Shown here one piece after another: positions 1 through 6,501 of a stretch of 19,795 nt of DNA. Position 1 is the first letter of the stretch. Each line of letters starts with the position of its first letter. The notes below the pieces were generated by a model, which ran no database searches, had not been told where the DNA came from, and saw only the letters and a list, made by a program, of their open reading frames with translations. Origin of the DNA: Desulfobacteraceae bacterium (GTDB lineage: Bacteria > Desulfobacterota > DSM-4660 > Desulfatiglandales > Desulfatiglandaceae); assembly GCA_030589715.1 (NCBI GenBank), contig JAUUVE010000006.1:1-19795 (forward strand), read 5' to 3'. The position numbers and the translations under genes were made by a program.

Positions 1-26
1 ACCTGTAAAAAGCACTTTTTGCAGGT
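1..26. repeat. Near-perfect inverted repeat just downstream of acpP
   Basis: Two 12-base arms (1-12 and 15-26, starting ACCTG) are separated by only two bases and pair with a single non-Watson-Crick position. The repeat begins 7 bp after the acpP stop codon on the minus strand. The inner part of the stem is A/T tracts. It could act as a weak terminator, an attenuator, or an mRNA-stabilising hairpin that gives acpP higher expression than the next gene. The window edge prevents seeing whether a T-tract or fabF follows. Confidence 0.5.
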
Positions 27-32
27 GCATCA

Positions 33-272
33 TTATTTTGCTAGGGCCTTACTGATATAATCTATTGCATCTTTGACGGTCCCGATCTTCTCGGCATCTT
101 CATCAGGGATAGAGACGTCAAATTCCTCTTCCATCGCCATGATTAGTTCAACCTGATCCAGTGAATCAGCACCCAAATCATCGACAAATGAGGCCTCAGG
201 GACCACGTCTTCTTCATCCACATCCAACTGTTCGCAGATTATCTTTACAACCTTTTCCTCTACATTCGCCAT
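33..272 (-). CDS. acpP: Acyl carrier protein
   Basis: This 79-residue acidic protein is the acyl carrier of type II fatty-acid synthesis and is soluble in the cytoplasm. The phosphopantetheine site is the DSL motif inside GADSLDQVEL, with Ser37 as the attachment residue. Length and the helix-II sequence after the motif (MAMEEEFDVSIPDEDAEKI) are typical of the family. The ATG at 272 has a perfect AGGAGG ribosome site (282-287) nine bases upstream, which fixes the start. It lies 74 bp downstream of fabG in the same direction. A possible private promoter sits in that gap, which would fit the high ACP demand of the cell. No anomaly was seen in the coding sequence. Confidence 0.97.
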   Translation of the reverse strand: MANVEEKVVKIICEQLDVDEEDVVPEASFVDDLGADSLDQVELIMAMEEEFDVSIPDEDAEKIGTVKDAIDYISKALAK

Positions 273-299
273 TTACCATTACCTCCTAATTGAGTTTCT

Positions 300-327
300 T
301 GTTTATCAAGCTGAACGAGTTTGTCAA
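300..327 (-). promoter_or_regulatory. Possible acpP promoter
   Basis: On the minus strand TTGACA (327-322) is followed after 16 bases by TAAACA (305-300), a reasonable sigma70-type pair. It sits between fabG and acpP, just upstream of the strong AGGAGG of acpP. It would allow acpP to be transcribed beyond the level of fabG. This rests on motif matching only. Confidence 0.4.
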
Positions 328-346
328 AGCAAGATTCCAATCCGGT

Positions 347-1096
347 CTACATATACATACCCCCATTTACGTGAATGATTTGGCCGGTGATATAGCTTGC
401 CCCTTCGGAGCAGAGCCAATAGACCGCTTCGGCAATGTCTTTCGGTTTGCCGATCCTGCCAAGTGGTATCTGTTGCAAAAAAGCCTCCTTAACCTTTTCA
501 GAAAGGACTGCGGTCATCTCTGTATCAACAAACCCAGGTGCAACCGTATTGACAGTGATCCCTCTCCCAGCCACCTCCTTGGCAATACTCTTGCTGAAAC
601 CCATGATTCCCGCCTTGGATGCAGCATAGTTGGACTGACCGAGATTTCCTATCAGTCCAACCACTGAAGATATATTTACGATATGTCCCCCTCTCTGCTT
701 TACCATTGACCTTATCACGGCTTGGGTACAGTTAAAAACACTCTTGAGGTTGACCCTCAGGACACTGTCCCAGGCGTCCTCCCCCATTCTCATCAAAAGG
801 GTGTCTCTGGTTATGCCCGCATTATTCACCAGGACATCGATTCTTTCAAACCTGGAGATTATTTCCTTGAACAACACCCCCACAGCCTCAAAGGAAGATA
901 CGTCGATCCTGTGGCTCTCCACCTCCACACCCATTTCAGCCAAGGCATTCAGTGTCTCTTTAGCGGCAGATTCATCCGGATCATAATGGACAATAATGAT
1001 TCTTGCCTCCTCCTCTCCGAATTTCAAGGCCACAGCCCGTCCTATGCCCTTTGATCCTCCAGTAATAACCACCACCCTAGGATTCCTGTTGCTCAT
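347..1096 (-). CDS. fabG: 3-oxoacyl-[acyl-carrier-protein] reductase
   Basis: This 249-residue short-chain dehydrogenase reduces 3-ketoacyl-ACP with NADPH in fatty-acid elongation. The Rossmann motif TGGSKGIG lies at residues 12-19 and the structural NNAG at 91-94. The catalytic set is Asn116, Ser144, Tyr157 and Lys161, the last two in YAASK. The tail GQIIHVNGGMYM is characteristic of FabG. The ATG at 1096 is preceded by an AGGAAGAG ribosome site. It is followed by acpP, the usual pairing. Upstream, where plsX, fabH and fabD normally sit, only a decayed plsX relic remains, so this gene is now the first intact fab gene after rpmF. Function is confident; the substrate is assumed from acpP linkage. 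Confidence 0.96.
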   Translation of the reverse strand: MSNRNPRVVVITGGSKGIGRAVALKFGEEEARIIIVHYDPDESAAKETLNALAEMGVEVESHRIDVSSFEAVGVLFKEIISRFERIDVLVNNAGITRDTLLMRMGEDAWDSVLRVNLKSVFNCTQAVIRSMVKQRGGHIVNISSVVGLIGNLGQSNYAASKAGIMGFSKSIAKEVAGRGITVNTVAPGFVDTEMTAVLSEKVKEAFLQQIPLGRIGKPKDIAEAVYWLCSEGASYITGQIIHVNGGMYM

Positions 1097-1125
1097 GATC
1101 TCTTCCTATCCACTTTTAGCATAGG

Positions 1126-1435
1126 CTACTGGCCTTTTAAGGCCTTTAATTCTGCCACCATCTTTTCCAAGACTTGATTACTCACATACCGTACCATATA
1201 AAAGGGGGCTCACTCATCTCGACCACCTCGTGGCAATGGTGCACCGCTATATGATCTCTGGAGTAGCTAGGACCCAAAATCCCTGTTATGGCCCCTCCAT
1301 CCCTTGCAATAGCCAGAACTCACTAATTCGGGCAGAAATTCCATTTCTCAAACGCAAATACAGTTCCCGGCTTTAGGGGGGAGTGTTGGCTTCAGGAGCA
1401 TTATCCCCGCCCAGGACGTCCATGGCGACCTTCAT
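1126..1435 (-). pseudogene. plsX: Degraded relic of plsX (phosphate acyltransferase)
   Basis: Minus-strand translation gives three PlsX-like pieces in the right order but in three reading frames. From an ATG at 1435, one base after the rpmF stop, it reads MKVAMDVLGGDNAPEA, the classic PlsX amino terminus, then hits TAA at 1375-1373. Near 1300-1195 another frame reads DHIAVHHCHEVVEMSEPP, which matches the PlsX segment (IxVxHAxEVVEMxEPP) around residues 75-95. The last piece, ending at TAG 1128-1126, reads VSNQVLEKMVAELKALKGQ and resembles a PlsX carboxy terminus, though this match is weaker. Only about 310 of roughly 1000 bp remain, so there are large internal deletions plus frameshifts. PlsX makes acyl-phosphate for phospholipid synthesis; rpmF-plsX is its usual position. 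An intact copy presumably exists elsewhere. Confidence 0.75.
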
Positions 1436-1436
1436 A

Positions 1437-1619
1437 TCAGGTCTCTTCCGTCTTAATTATTGTTCGGCCCTTGTAGGTCCCGCACTCGGGGCACACGTGA
1501 TGGGGTAGTACAGGCTCGTGACAGTGGGGGCAAGTGACGACATTGGGCGTTTTTAGGCTATGATGGGAACGTCTGGTATCCCGTTTTGACTTTGATTTTT
1601 TCTTTTTTGGTACAGCCAT
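1437..1619 (-). CDS. rpmF: 50S ribosomal protein bL32
   Basis: This 60-residue basic protein is a component of the large ribosomal subunit. The amino terminus MAVPKKKKSKSKRDTRRSHH is the bL32 signature. Two Cys pairs, CPHC and CPEC, form the zinc-ribbon variant of the family. The gene starts nine bases after the DUF177 stop, and its ribosome site (AAAGGAGAC) lies inside the last codons of that gene, indicating translational coupling. Its TGA stop is separated by one base from the ATG of the plsX relic. The order DUF177-rpmF-plsX is widely conserved in bacteria, which supports all three calls. Confidence 0.96.
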   Translation of the reverse strand: MAVPKKKKSKSKRDTRRSHHSLKTPNVVTCPHCHEPVLPHHVCPECGTYKGRTIIKTEET

Positions 1620-1628
1620 TCTATAAAT

Positions 1629-2163
1629 TTAGTCTCCTTTGAGTCTCAGGGCCCTTAGTTTCGAAAACCCGGGATGCCCTTTTTCTGGCTGGCACTCACA
1701 TTTTGCCTTGTTTAAGTCGGCTCCACACACCGGGCAAAGCCCAGGACAATCCTCCCGGCAAAGGCATTTCATAGGGAGGGACAAATAGATCTGCTCCCTT
1801 ATGATCTCATCCAGGTCGATTTGCTCCTCTGTTACAAAATCAACAGAGAGGTCTTCTTCCGATAGTTCGACTTCACTTGGCCCACTATCAGATGGGCCCG
1901 GGGCCAAGCACACTCTAAAATCACATCCTAAATCATGGGAGTAAACCTCAAGGCACCTGCCACATTTAAAGCGAAACCGTCCGCTCAAACGACCCTCAAG
2001 CAAATACTCGGCGCCTTGCCCTAGAGATACTCAAAGAGGCCTCCAGGGGACCATCAAGCCCCACAATCTGATCATCCTCCCCATTACCTTGCCACCAATC
2101 CGCTTTAAGGGTAAGGTTGAAGTAGCGGGGCCCATGTAAAACGGATCTCAGATCAACAATCAT
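1629..2163 (-). CDS. DUF177/YceD family protein, apparent frameshift
   Basis: Proteins of this family (YceD in E. coli) are encoded next to rpmF; a role linked to 23S rRNA or ribosome biogenesis has been proposed. The amino-terminal part (from ATG 2163: MIVDLRSVLHGPRYFNLTL) and the carboxy-terminal part (EGRLSGRFRFKCGRCLEVY onward) lie in different frames. They join smoothly if one A is removed at about 2016-2017, giving SRAGAEYLLEG and a protein of about 177 residues, the usual family size. The family Cys motif CGRC and a Cys-rich tail (CLCREDCPGLCPVCG) are present. An alternative ATG at 2193 adds ten residues but is less like homologues. Whether the shift is a real mutation or a sequencing/assembly error cannot be told. 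The downstream half overlaps the rpmF ribosome site. Confidence 0.8.
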
Positions 2164-2378
2164 CGGTAGCTGACCTTTACCCCGATGTTGCATTGAAAGG
2201 CCCCCGAATTCACGGAAAATGCTATCACAGAAGTCTGGGAGTTGACAAATGATGCAAATTCAGGACTGCATGATATGTCAATTCCTCGAGCGTCATCAAT
2301 TTGTCATCTCATGCTGTAGTAGCAGACCGTTTTCTGACAATTGCCAGGACTTTTTGCAACATCGGGGTTTAAAAAAGA

Positions 2379-2406
2379 GCAATAGAGCCAGCGCTCAACC
2401 TGTCAA
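2379..2406 (-). promoter_or_regulatory. Secondary sigma70-like promoter for DUF177-rpmF
   Basis: Minus-strand TTGACA at 2406-2401 is followed after 16 bases by TATTGC at 2384-2379. It lies just downstream of a better match and might be an alternative start or only a chance hexamer. Confidence 0.35.
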
Positions 2407-2420
2407 TAATTAAGCCCGTG

Positions 2421-2448
2421 AGTATATAAGACGCTTCTGTTTTGTCAA
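2421..2448 (-). promoter_or_regulatory. Main sigma70-like promoter for DUF177-rpmF-fabG-acpP
   Basis: Minus-strand TTGACA (2448-2443) and TATACT (2426-2421) are separated by 16 bases within an A/T-rich segment. Transcription would begin near 2414 and run into DUF177. It is the best promoter match in the gap between hpt and DUF177. Confidence 0.6.
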
Positions 2449-2552
2449 GGAAATTAAAATTTTCTGAGGTTCGAAGGCTGGGTGTAAGGGAAGGTTGGCC
2501 TTAGTAAGGAATCCATGACCCCGGGAATGAGGGAAAAAAGCCATAAATCTTG

Positions 2553-3059
2553 TTATTGGATAACCTTTATGCAAGGCAAATGCCTGTACTTCTCGTCACA
2601 GTCAAGACCATAGCCCACCACGAATTTATCAGGGATCTCAAATCCCACATAATCCGCTTTTATATCTACTTCCCTTCTTGAGGGCTTGTCAAGAAGGCAC
2701 ACAACTCTGACACTATCGGCCTTTCTCTTTATTAGCTCTTCCTTGAGCTTCTTTATTGTCCTGCCGGTGTCGATAATATCCTCTATGAGCAGGACCTCTT
2801 TTCCTCCCACATCCACATCCATAGAGAATTTCACCTCACCAGTTGACTCGGTGCCAACGTAGCTCTTGGCTATTGTGTAGTCCACGGTCACATCCACATT
2901 ATTGTTACTGAGGGCCCGTACCAGGTCTGCACTAAAGATGAAGGCGCCTTTGAGGACAAAGATGGCATGGAGGTGTCCCGAGCTATAATCCTTTGCTATC
3001 CCTTCGGCCAGCTCGGATACCTTGTCTCTGATCTCTTTTTCCGTTATCAGTACCTTCAT
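2553..3059 (-). CDS. hpt: Hypoxanthine phosphoribosyltransferase
   Basis: This 168-residue purine-salvage enzyme transfers phosphoribose from PRPP to hypoxanthine (and guanine) in the cytoplasm. The PRPP-binding motif is VLLIEDIIDTGRT at about residues 89-101. The upstream FVLKGAFIFSADL segment, the SYVGTESTG flexible loop and the tail DKFVVGYGLDCDEKYRHLP are all typical of bacterial HPRT. Length matches the family. It begins 21 bp after the fdhA stop in the same direction, so it is probably read from the redox operon. No clear ribosome site precedes the ATG at 3059. The link to formate metabolism looks like simple juxtaposition. Confidence 0.95.
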   Translation of the reverse strand: MKVLITEKEIRDKVSELAEGIAKDYSSGHLHAIFVLKGAFIFSADLVRALSNNNVDVTVDYTIAKSYVGTESTGEVKFSMDVDVGGKEVLLIEDIIDTGRTIKKLKEELIKRKADSVRVVCLLDKPSRREVDIKADYVGFEIPDKFVVGYGLDCDEKYRHLPCIKVIQ

Positions 3060-3080
3060 GATCGAAGCTTGGTTAGGTAA

Positions 3081-5117
3081 TTATGCAGCCTTTTCCACCC
3101 TGACAGCGCAGACCTTTAACTCGGGGATCTTGGCAATGGGATCCAGGGCCGGGTTTGTAAGGGCATTTGCGTTGCTCTCAACAAAATGGAAGGGCATAAA
3201 GACAAGGCCCCGTTCGACCCTATCGGTAAAAACAGTCTTGACCCTAATCTGCCCGCGTCGTGATATAACCTTCACCTCATCACCCTCTCGAATCCCCAGT
3301 TGGCTGGCATCCCCCGGGTTTATTTCCAGAAAGCCCTCAGAGACCTCTGCATTTAGAGTCGGGGAATTTCGAGTCATGGTCCCGGTGTGGTAATGAACAT
3401 GGATGCGACCTGTAGTGAGCCAGAAGGGAAACTCGGGATCCACGGTCTCGGCTGGGGGCATAAATTCTATGGCGTGGAACATGCCCTTGCCGCGGGCAAA
3501 GGCGTCTTTGTGAAGGAACTTGGTCCCAGGATGATCCCTGTCCGGACAAGGCCACTGCAACCCACTCCCCTCCAAACGATCATATGTGATGCCGCCATAG
3601 GAGGGCGTCACCTCGGCAATTTCGTTCATGATGGCCTCGGGCGAGTCGTAGGCCATGGCATAGCCCAAGCGATTCGAAATCTCCTGAATGATTTGCCAGT
3701 CCGGACGCGAGTCCCCTACCGGTTCAATGGCCTTCCTCACCCTCATTACCCGTCTCTCCGTGTTTGTAAAGGTCCCATCCTTTTCGGCGAAGGAGCTTCC
3801 GGGCAGCACAACGTGGGCCAGTTCCGCGGTTGGGGTGAAAAAGATGTCCTGAACCACGAGAAGTTCTGCGGCCTTGAGGGCCTCTTCCACATGGGCAGTG
3901 TCAGGATCGCTCAACATGGGGTTCTCTCCCATCACATAAAGGGCCTTTAGCGACCCATCCGAAAGCCCGGAGAGCATATCTGAGACCGTACGCCCCACCT
4001 GGTCTGAGAGGGAGGCACTCCACCTTGATTCGAACTTCTTCTGATTGTCCGGCATGGTGACGGCCTGATACCCGGGATACACATTGGGTAAGCCGCCCAT
4101 ATCGCAGGCACCCTGTACATTGTTCTGGCCCCGAAGAGGGTTGACCCCGGTAGATTCCTTGCCGACGTTGCCGGTAAGCATGGCCAGATTGGCCAGGGAC
4201 TTAACATTATCCACCCCTGTGACGTGCTGGGTTATCCCCATGCAGTAGACTATGGAGGCGGCATCGGCGGTTCCGAAGTCTTCAGCAATCTTGACTATAT
4301 CCTCCGCCGAAACACCTGTGATCTCCGAGACCTTCTCCGGGGTGTAGGACTGGATGGTCTTCTTAAGCTCTTCGATGCCCTCAGTCCGTTCTTCAACAAA
4401 ACCCTGATCCTGCCAGCCCCGTTCCAGGATCACATGTATAATACCATTTATCAGGGCAACATCTGTCCCCAGATTCTGACGCACATACGTGTCGGCCATC
4501 AGGGCAAGATGGATCTTGCGCGGATCCGCCACTATCAGCCTTGCCCCTTTTTGTTTGGCCCTGAAGATCCGGGTGGCCACCAGCGGATGGGACGATGTGG
4601 TGTTGGAGCCAATGACAAAGATGCAGTCGGAATTTTCAAGTTCCGCAACCGAATTGGTCATGGCCCCACTTCCAAAGGCGGCGGCAAGACCTACCACCGT
4701 AGAGGAGTGTCAGAGACGGGCACAATGATCAACATTGTTGGTGCCCAAGGCTGCCCGTGCGAATTTTTGAAGCAGGTAATTTTCCTCATTGGTGGCCTTG
4801 GCAGAGGTGAGGAAGCCAATGCTGTCGCCACCATAACCCTCTTTGATGTCTCTCAATTTAGAGGCCGTGAACTCCAGTGCCTCATCCCAGGAAACCTCCT
4901 CAAAGGTGCCCTCTTTGCGCAGGAGCGGCCGGGTAAGCCGATTGGGGCTCTGTACGAACTCATGGACATTCCAGCCCTTAATGCATAGCTTGCCCTCATT
5001 TACGGGGCTGGTCTTACAGGGGATAGTATCGATGATTTGACCGTCCAGTACCTCCAGGTAGAGATTACAGCCACAGCCGCAGTAAGTGCACGTGGTCAGT
5101 GCAGTTCGATAGTCCAT
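3081..5117 (-). CDS. fdhA: Formate dehydrogenase catalytic subunit, selenocysteine-containing
   Basis: This molybdopterin (Mo or W) enzyme of 678 residues oxidises formate to CO2 or reduces CO2. The amino terminus carries a [4Fe-4S] site (Cys10, Cys13, Cys17, Cys45). TGA at 4712-4710 falls at residue 136 in the context DHCARL-U-HSSTV, the exact active-site position of Sec in E. coli FdhF; reading past it restores one continuous protein. Ten bases later a 6-bp hairpin with loop UAGGUCUUG (contains GGUC) acts as a SECIS. The molybdopterin oxidoreductase body follows, with a dinucleotide-binding carboxy domain ending near ALTNPALDPIAKIPELK. There is no Tat signal, so it should be cytoplasmic. 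The ribosome site AGAGGAG precedes ATG 5117. It is the last redox gene of the operon, 22 bp after fdhB. Confidence 0.95.
4679..4699 (-). promoter_or_regulatory. SECIS hairpin of fdhA
   Basis: The stem CGGUGG/CCGCCG has six pairs, with a nine-base loop UAGGUCUUG. It starts ten bases after the UGA at 4712-4710. The GGUC in the loop matches the SelB-binding feature of the E. coli fdhF SECIS. Confidence 0.8.
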
Positions 5118-5139
5118 GGATACGGTTCTCCTCTTTCTG

Positions 5140-5943
5140 TTACTCCACTCCCGGCTGGCTCAGAATATTGAGCGGTGATTTCTGGTCAGCAACATATCCG
5201 GGCCGATAATGAAATTCCTCATCAATGATATCGGCCACCTTCTTGTATAGCGTCCTGAGCGGGATATCCGCAGGGCAGGCCTCATTACACAGCCCACAGT
5301 CAATACATCGACCTGCCATATGGACGGCCCGGGTCAGGTGGAAGAGGGGCATTTCAGGTGGAATGTCACCCGTGCGGATCAGTTCATTGCTCTCCAGGCT
5401 ACATTCCTTGCAAAAGCACATGGGACAGATGTCCCTGCACCCGTAACATTTTATGCATTTTTCAAACTCTCTCATCCAGTGATCAAAACGGGCAGCAAGG
5501 TCAATGCCATCCAATTGGGCCACAGAATCGTATGGACACCCCTCCACCTTCTCGCCACACACAAATTCATCCGGATAGGGCCGAAGGCACTCACAGGCCT
5601 CTGCCAGTTCCTGAGGACAGGCAATGCCCACTGGAACCACCTTGTCAGGGTGAAGTTGGTTCCAGGTAGAAAGGGTCTTTAGACCCCGTTCATCACACCC
5701 CCGCACCAGTACTCCGAAGGTATCCTCCGGATAAGAACGGGCCAGGTGGATAAGTTGTTTATTAAGCGGATATCGGCTGTCGCCTGGCCTCTCCCGGTCA
5801 CCCAAGACCAGGGCTTCAAGATCACCTCCATCGCAGAAAAGATGGGGGCCCACATGGCCGTTCATATCTCTTAGACCCAGAAAACCCGTGATTTTTCCGG
5901 AGTCCAAAAGCTCTTTAACCCTCTTTTTCACTTCTTTGATCAT
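5140..5943 (-). CDS. FdhB-like iron-sulfur electron-transfer subunit
   Basis: This 267-residue protein resembles the beta subunit of F420-reducing hydrogenase/formate dehydrogenase (FrhB/FdhB) that accompanies Fdh-Hdr clusters. A flavin-domain-like region comes first (with RGCDERGL near 81-88 and GIACPQELAEAC near 106-117). Then a ferredoxin-type motif CIKCYGCRDICP (Cys163, 166, 169, 173), extra cysteines CFCKEC (176-181), and a second [4Fe-4S] motif CIDCGLCNEACP (213-223) appear. It would pass electrons between FdhA and MvhD/HdrA. No membrane segments or export signal. It lies between mvhD-1 and fdhA in the operon. Whether it still binds F420 or another flavin is not visible; the nearest alternative is a pure Fe-S relay protein. 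Confidence 0.82.
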   Translation of the reverse strand: MIKEVKKRVKELLDSGKITGFLGLRDMNGHVGPHLFCDGGDLEALVLGDRERPGDSRYPLNKQLIHLARSYPEDTFGVLVRGCDERGLKTLSTWNQLHPDKVVPVGIACPQELAEACECLRPYPDEFVCGEKVEGCPYDSVAQLDGIDLAARFDHWMREFEKCIKCYGCRDICPMCFCKECSLESNELIRTGDIPPEMPLFHLTRAVHMAGRCIDCGLCNEACPADIPLRTLYKKVADIIDEEFHYRPGYVADQKSPLNILSQPGVE

Positions 5944-5971
5944 TTGACACCCTAACCGCGATATTCAATAT

Positions 5972-6015
5972 TCAATTCTACCCCGTTAAATCCCTACGGG
6001 CCATTTAACCGGGGC
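5972..6015. repeat. Intergenic REP-like inverted repeat, copy A
   Basis: Arms CCCCGTTAAAT (5981-5991) and ATTTAACCGGGG (6003-6014) pair with one bulged base; an inner CCC/GGG can also pair. It fills the gap between mvhD-1 and fdhB. A related element (copy B, 10322-10368) lies ahead of mvhD-2. On the minus strand both read GCCCCGGT-AAAT ... ATTT-A-GGGGTA-AATTGA with different loops. This suggests a dispersed palindromic repeat family. Confidence 0.6.
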
Positions 6016-6027
6016 GTCAATTGTCTA

Positions 6028-6468
6028 CTATGCGGCCATCTGCCCCGATTCTGCCTTCTTGAGCGGAGAGGGGCCTAAGGCCTTTATATCCTCAATAAAC
6101 TCCCGCATCTCTGCAGCAAATTCCGGGCCTTCAGCGGACGAGACCCACTTGGAGCGCAGACGCTCCGCTTCAATACCACTAAAGGCGAGCAGTTGCTTGA
6201 GAAAACGGAGGCGTTTATCTGTAGCGTAATTACCATACAGGTAATGGCAGTCCCCCAGATGTCACCCTCCCACAAAGACGCCATCCACTCCCTGTTGGAA
6301 GGTCAGGAGGATATGATGAGGTGAAACACTTGCAGAACACATCACCCGTACGACCCTGATGTTTGCAGGGTATTGCAACCGACTGACCCCAGCCAGGTCA
6401 GCAGCGGCATAAGCTCACCACGTGCAAAGAAAGCACAATACCTTTGGTTCAAAATCGCTGTTGCTCAT
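6028..6468 (-). CDS. mvhD: MvhD-type [2Fe-2S] electron-transfer protein with two selenocysteines
   Basis: MvhD links a hydrogenase or formate dehydrogenase to HdrA through a [2Fe-2S] cluster. With both in-frame TGA codons read as Sec, the frame from ATG 6468 to TAG 6030-6028 gives 146 residues of clear MvhD sequence: FLCTW-U-AYAAADLAGVSR (Sec18), IRVVRVMCS, and VDGVFVGG-U-HLGDCHY (Sec69). In the second copy of the window the first position is Cys and the second is Sec. Each TGA is followed by a perfect 6-bp hairpin. The ribosome site GAAGGAG sits five bases ahead of the ATG. It lies between the HdrA-1 carboxy half and fdhB, so it is the likely Fdh-to-HdrA bridge. One oddity: MCSASVSP replaces the usual MCSGRVxP. 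Standard-table annotation will miss this gene entirely. Confidence 0.9.
6229..6245 (-). promoter_or_regulatory. SECIS hairpin for Sec69 of mvhD-1
   Basis: The stem AUUACC/GGUAAU (six perfect pairs) has a five-base loop UGUAU. It starts 16 bases after the UGA at 6264-6262. The equivalent hairpin in mvhD-2 is at the same codon position with a 7-bp stem. Confidence 0.65.
6383..6401 (-). promoter_or_regulatory. SECIS hairpin for Sec18 of mvhD-1
   Basis: The stem CUGACC/GGUCAG (six perfect pairs, extendable by a G-U) has loop UGGCUGG. It begins 13 bases after the UGA at 6417-6415. Confidence 0.65.
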
Positions 6469-6501
6469 AAAATCTCCTTCAAGTATCGAGTATCGAGTTC
6501 C

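Larger units (their letters stand above)
2194..2552. other. Intergenic region upstream of the DUF177-rpmF cluster
   Basis: No convincing coding sequence was seen in either strand of this 359-bp stretch. It carries two sigma70-like promoters pointing at DUF177, predicting a leader of roughly 200-250 nt. It also carries several copies of the hexamer TGACAA/TTGTCA, including a spaced inverted pair at 2243-2254 and 2294-2306. No clear hairpin-plus-T-tract terminator for hpt was found. A short GGTTCGAAG string near 2468-2476 looks like a tRNA T-loop but has no partner arms. Confidence 0.6.

Noticed and set aside
2440..2530. Possible tRNA because of GGTTCGAAG at 2468-2476
   Set aside because: No acceptor stem, D-arm or anticodon arm could be formed around the T-loop-like string.
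3387..3950. 187-residue plus-strand open frame opposite fdhA
   Set aside because: It is antisense to strongly conserved FdhA sequence and shows no recognisable domain or ribosome site; similar long antisense frames opposite the other minus-strand genes were dismissed for the same reason.
4710..4712. TGA as a true stop splitting formate dehydrogenase into two genes
   Set aside because: The position is the Sec active site of FdhA, the frame continues with FdhA sequence, and a GGUC-loop hairpin follows.
6084..6284. 66-residue minus-strand open frame inside mvhD-1
   Set aside because: It is an out-of-frame shadow of the MvhD gene, which becomes continuous once the two TGA codons are read as Sec.
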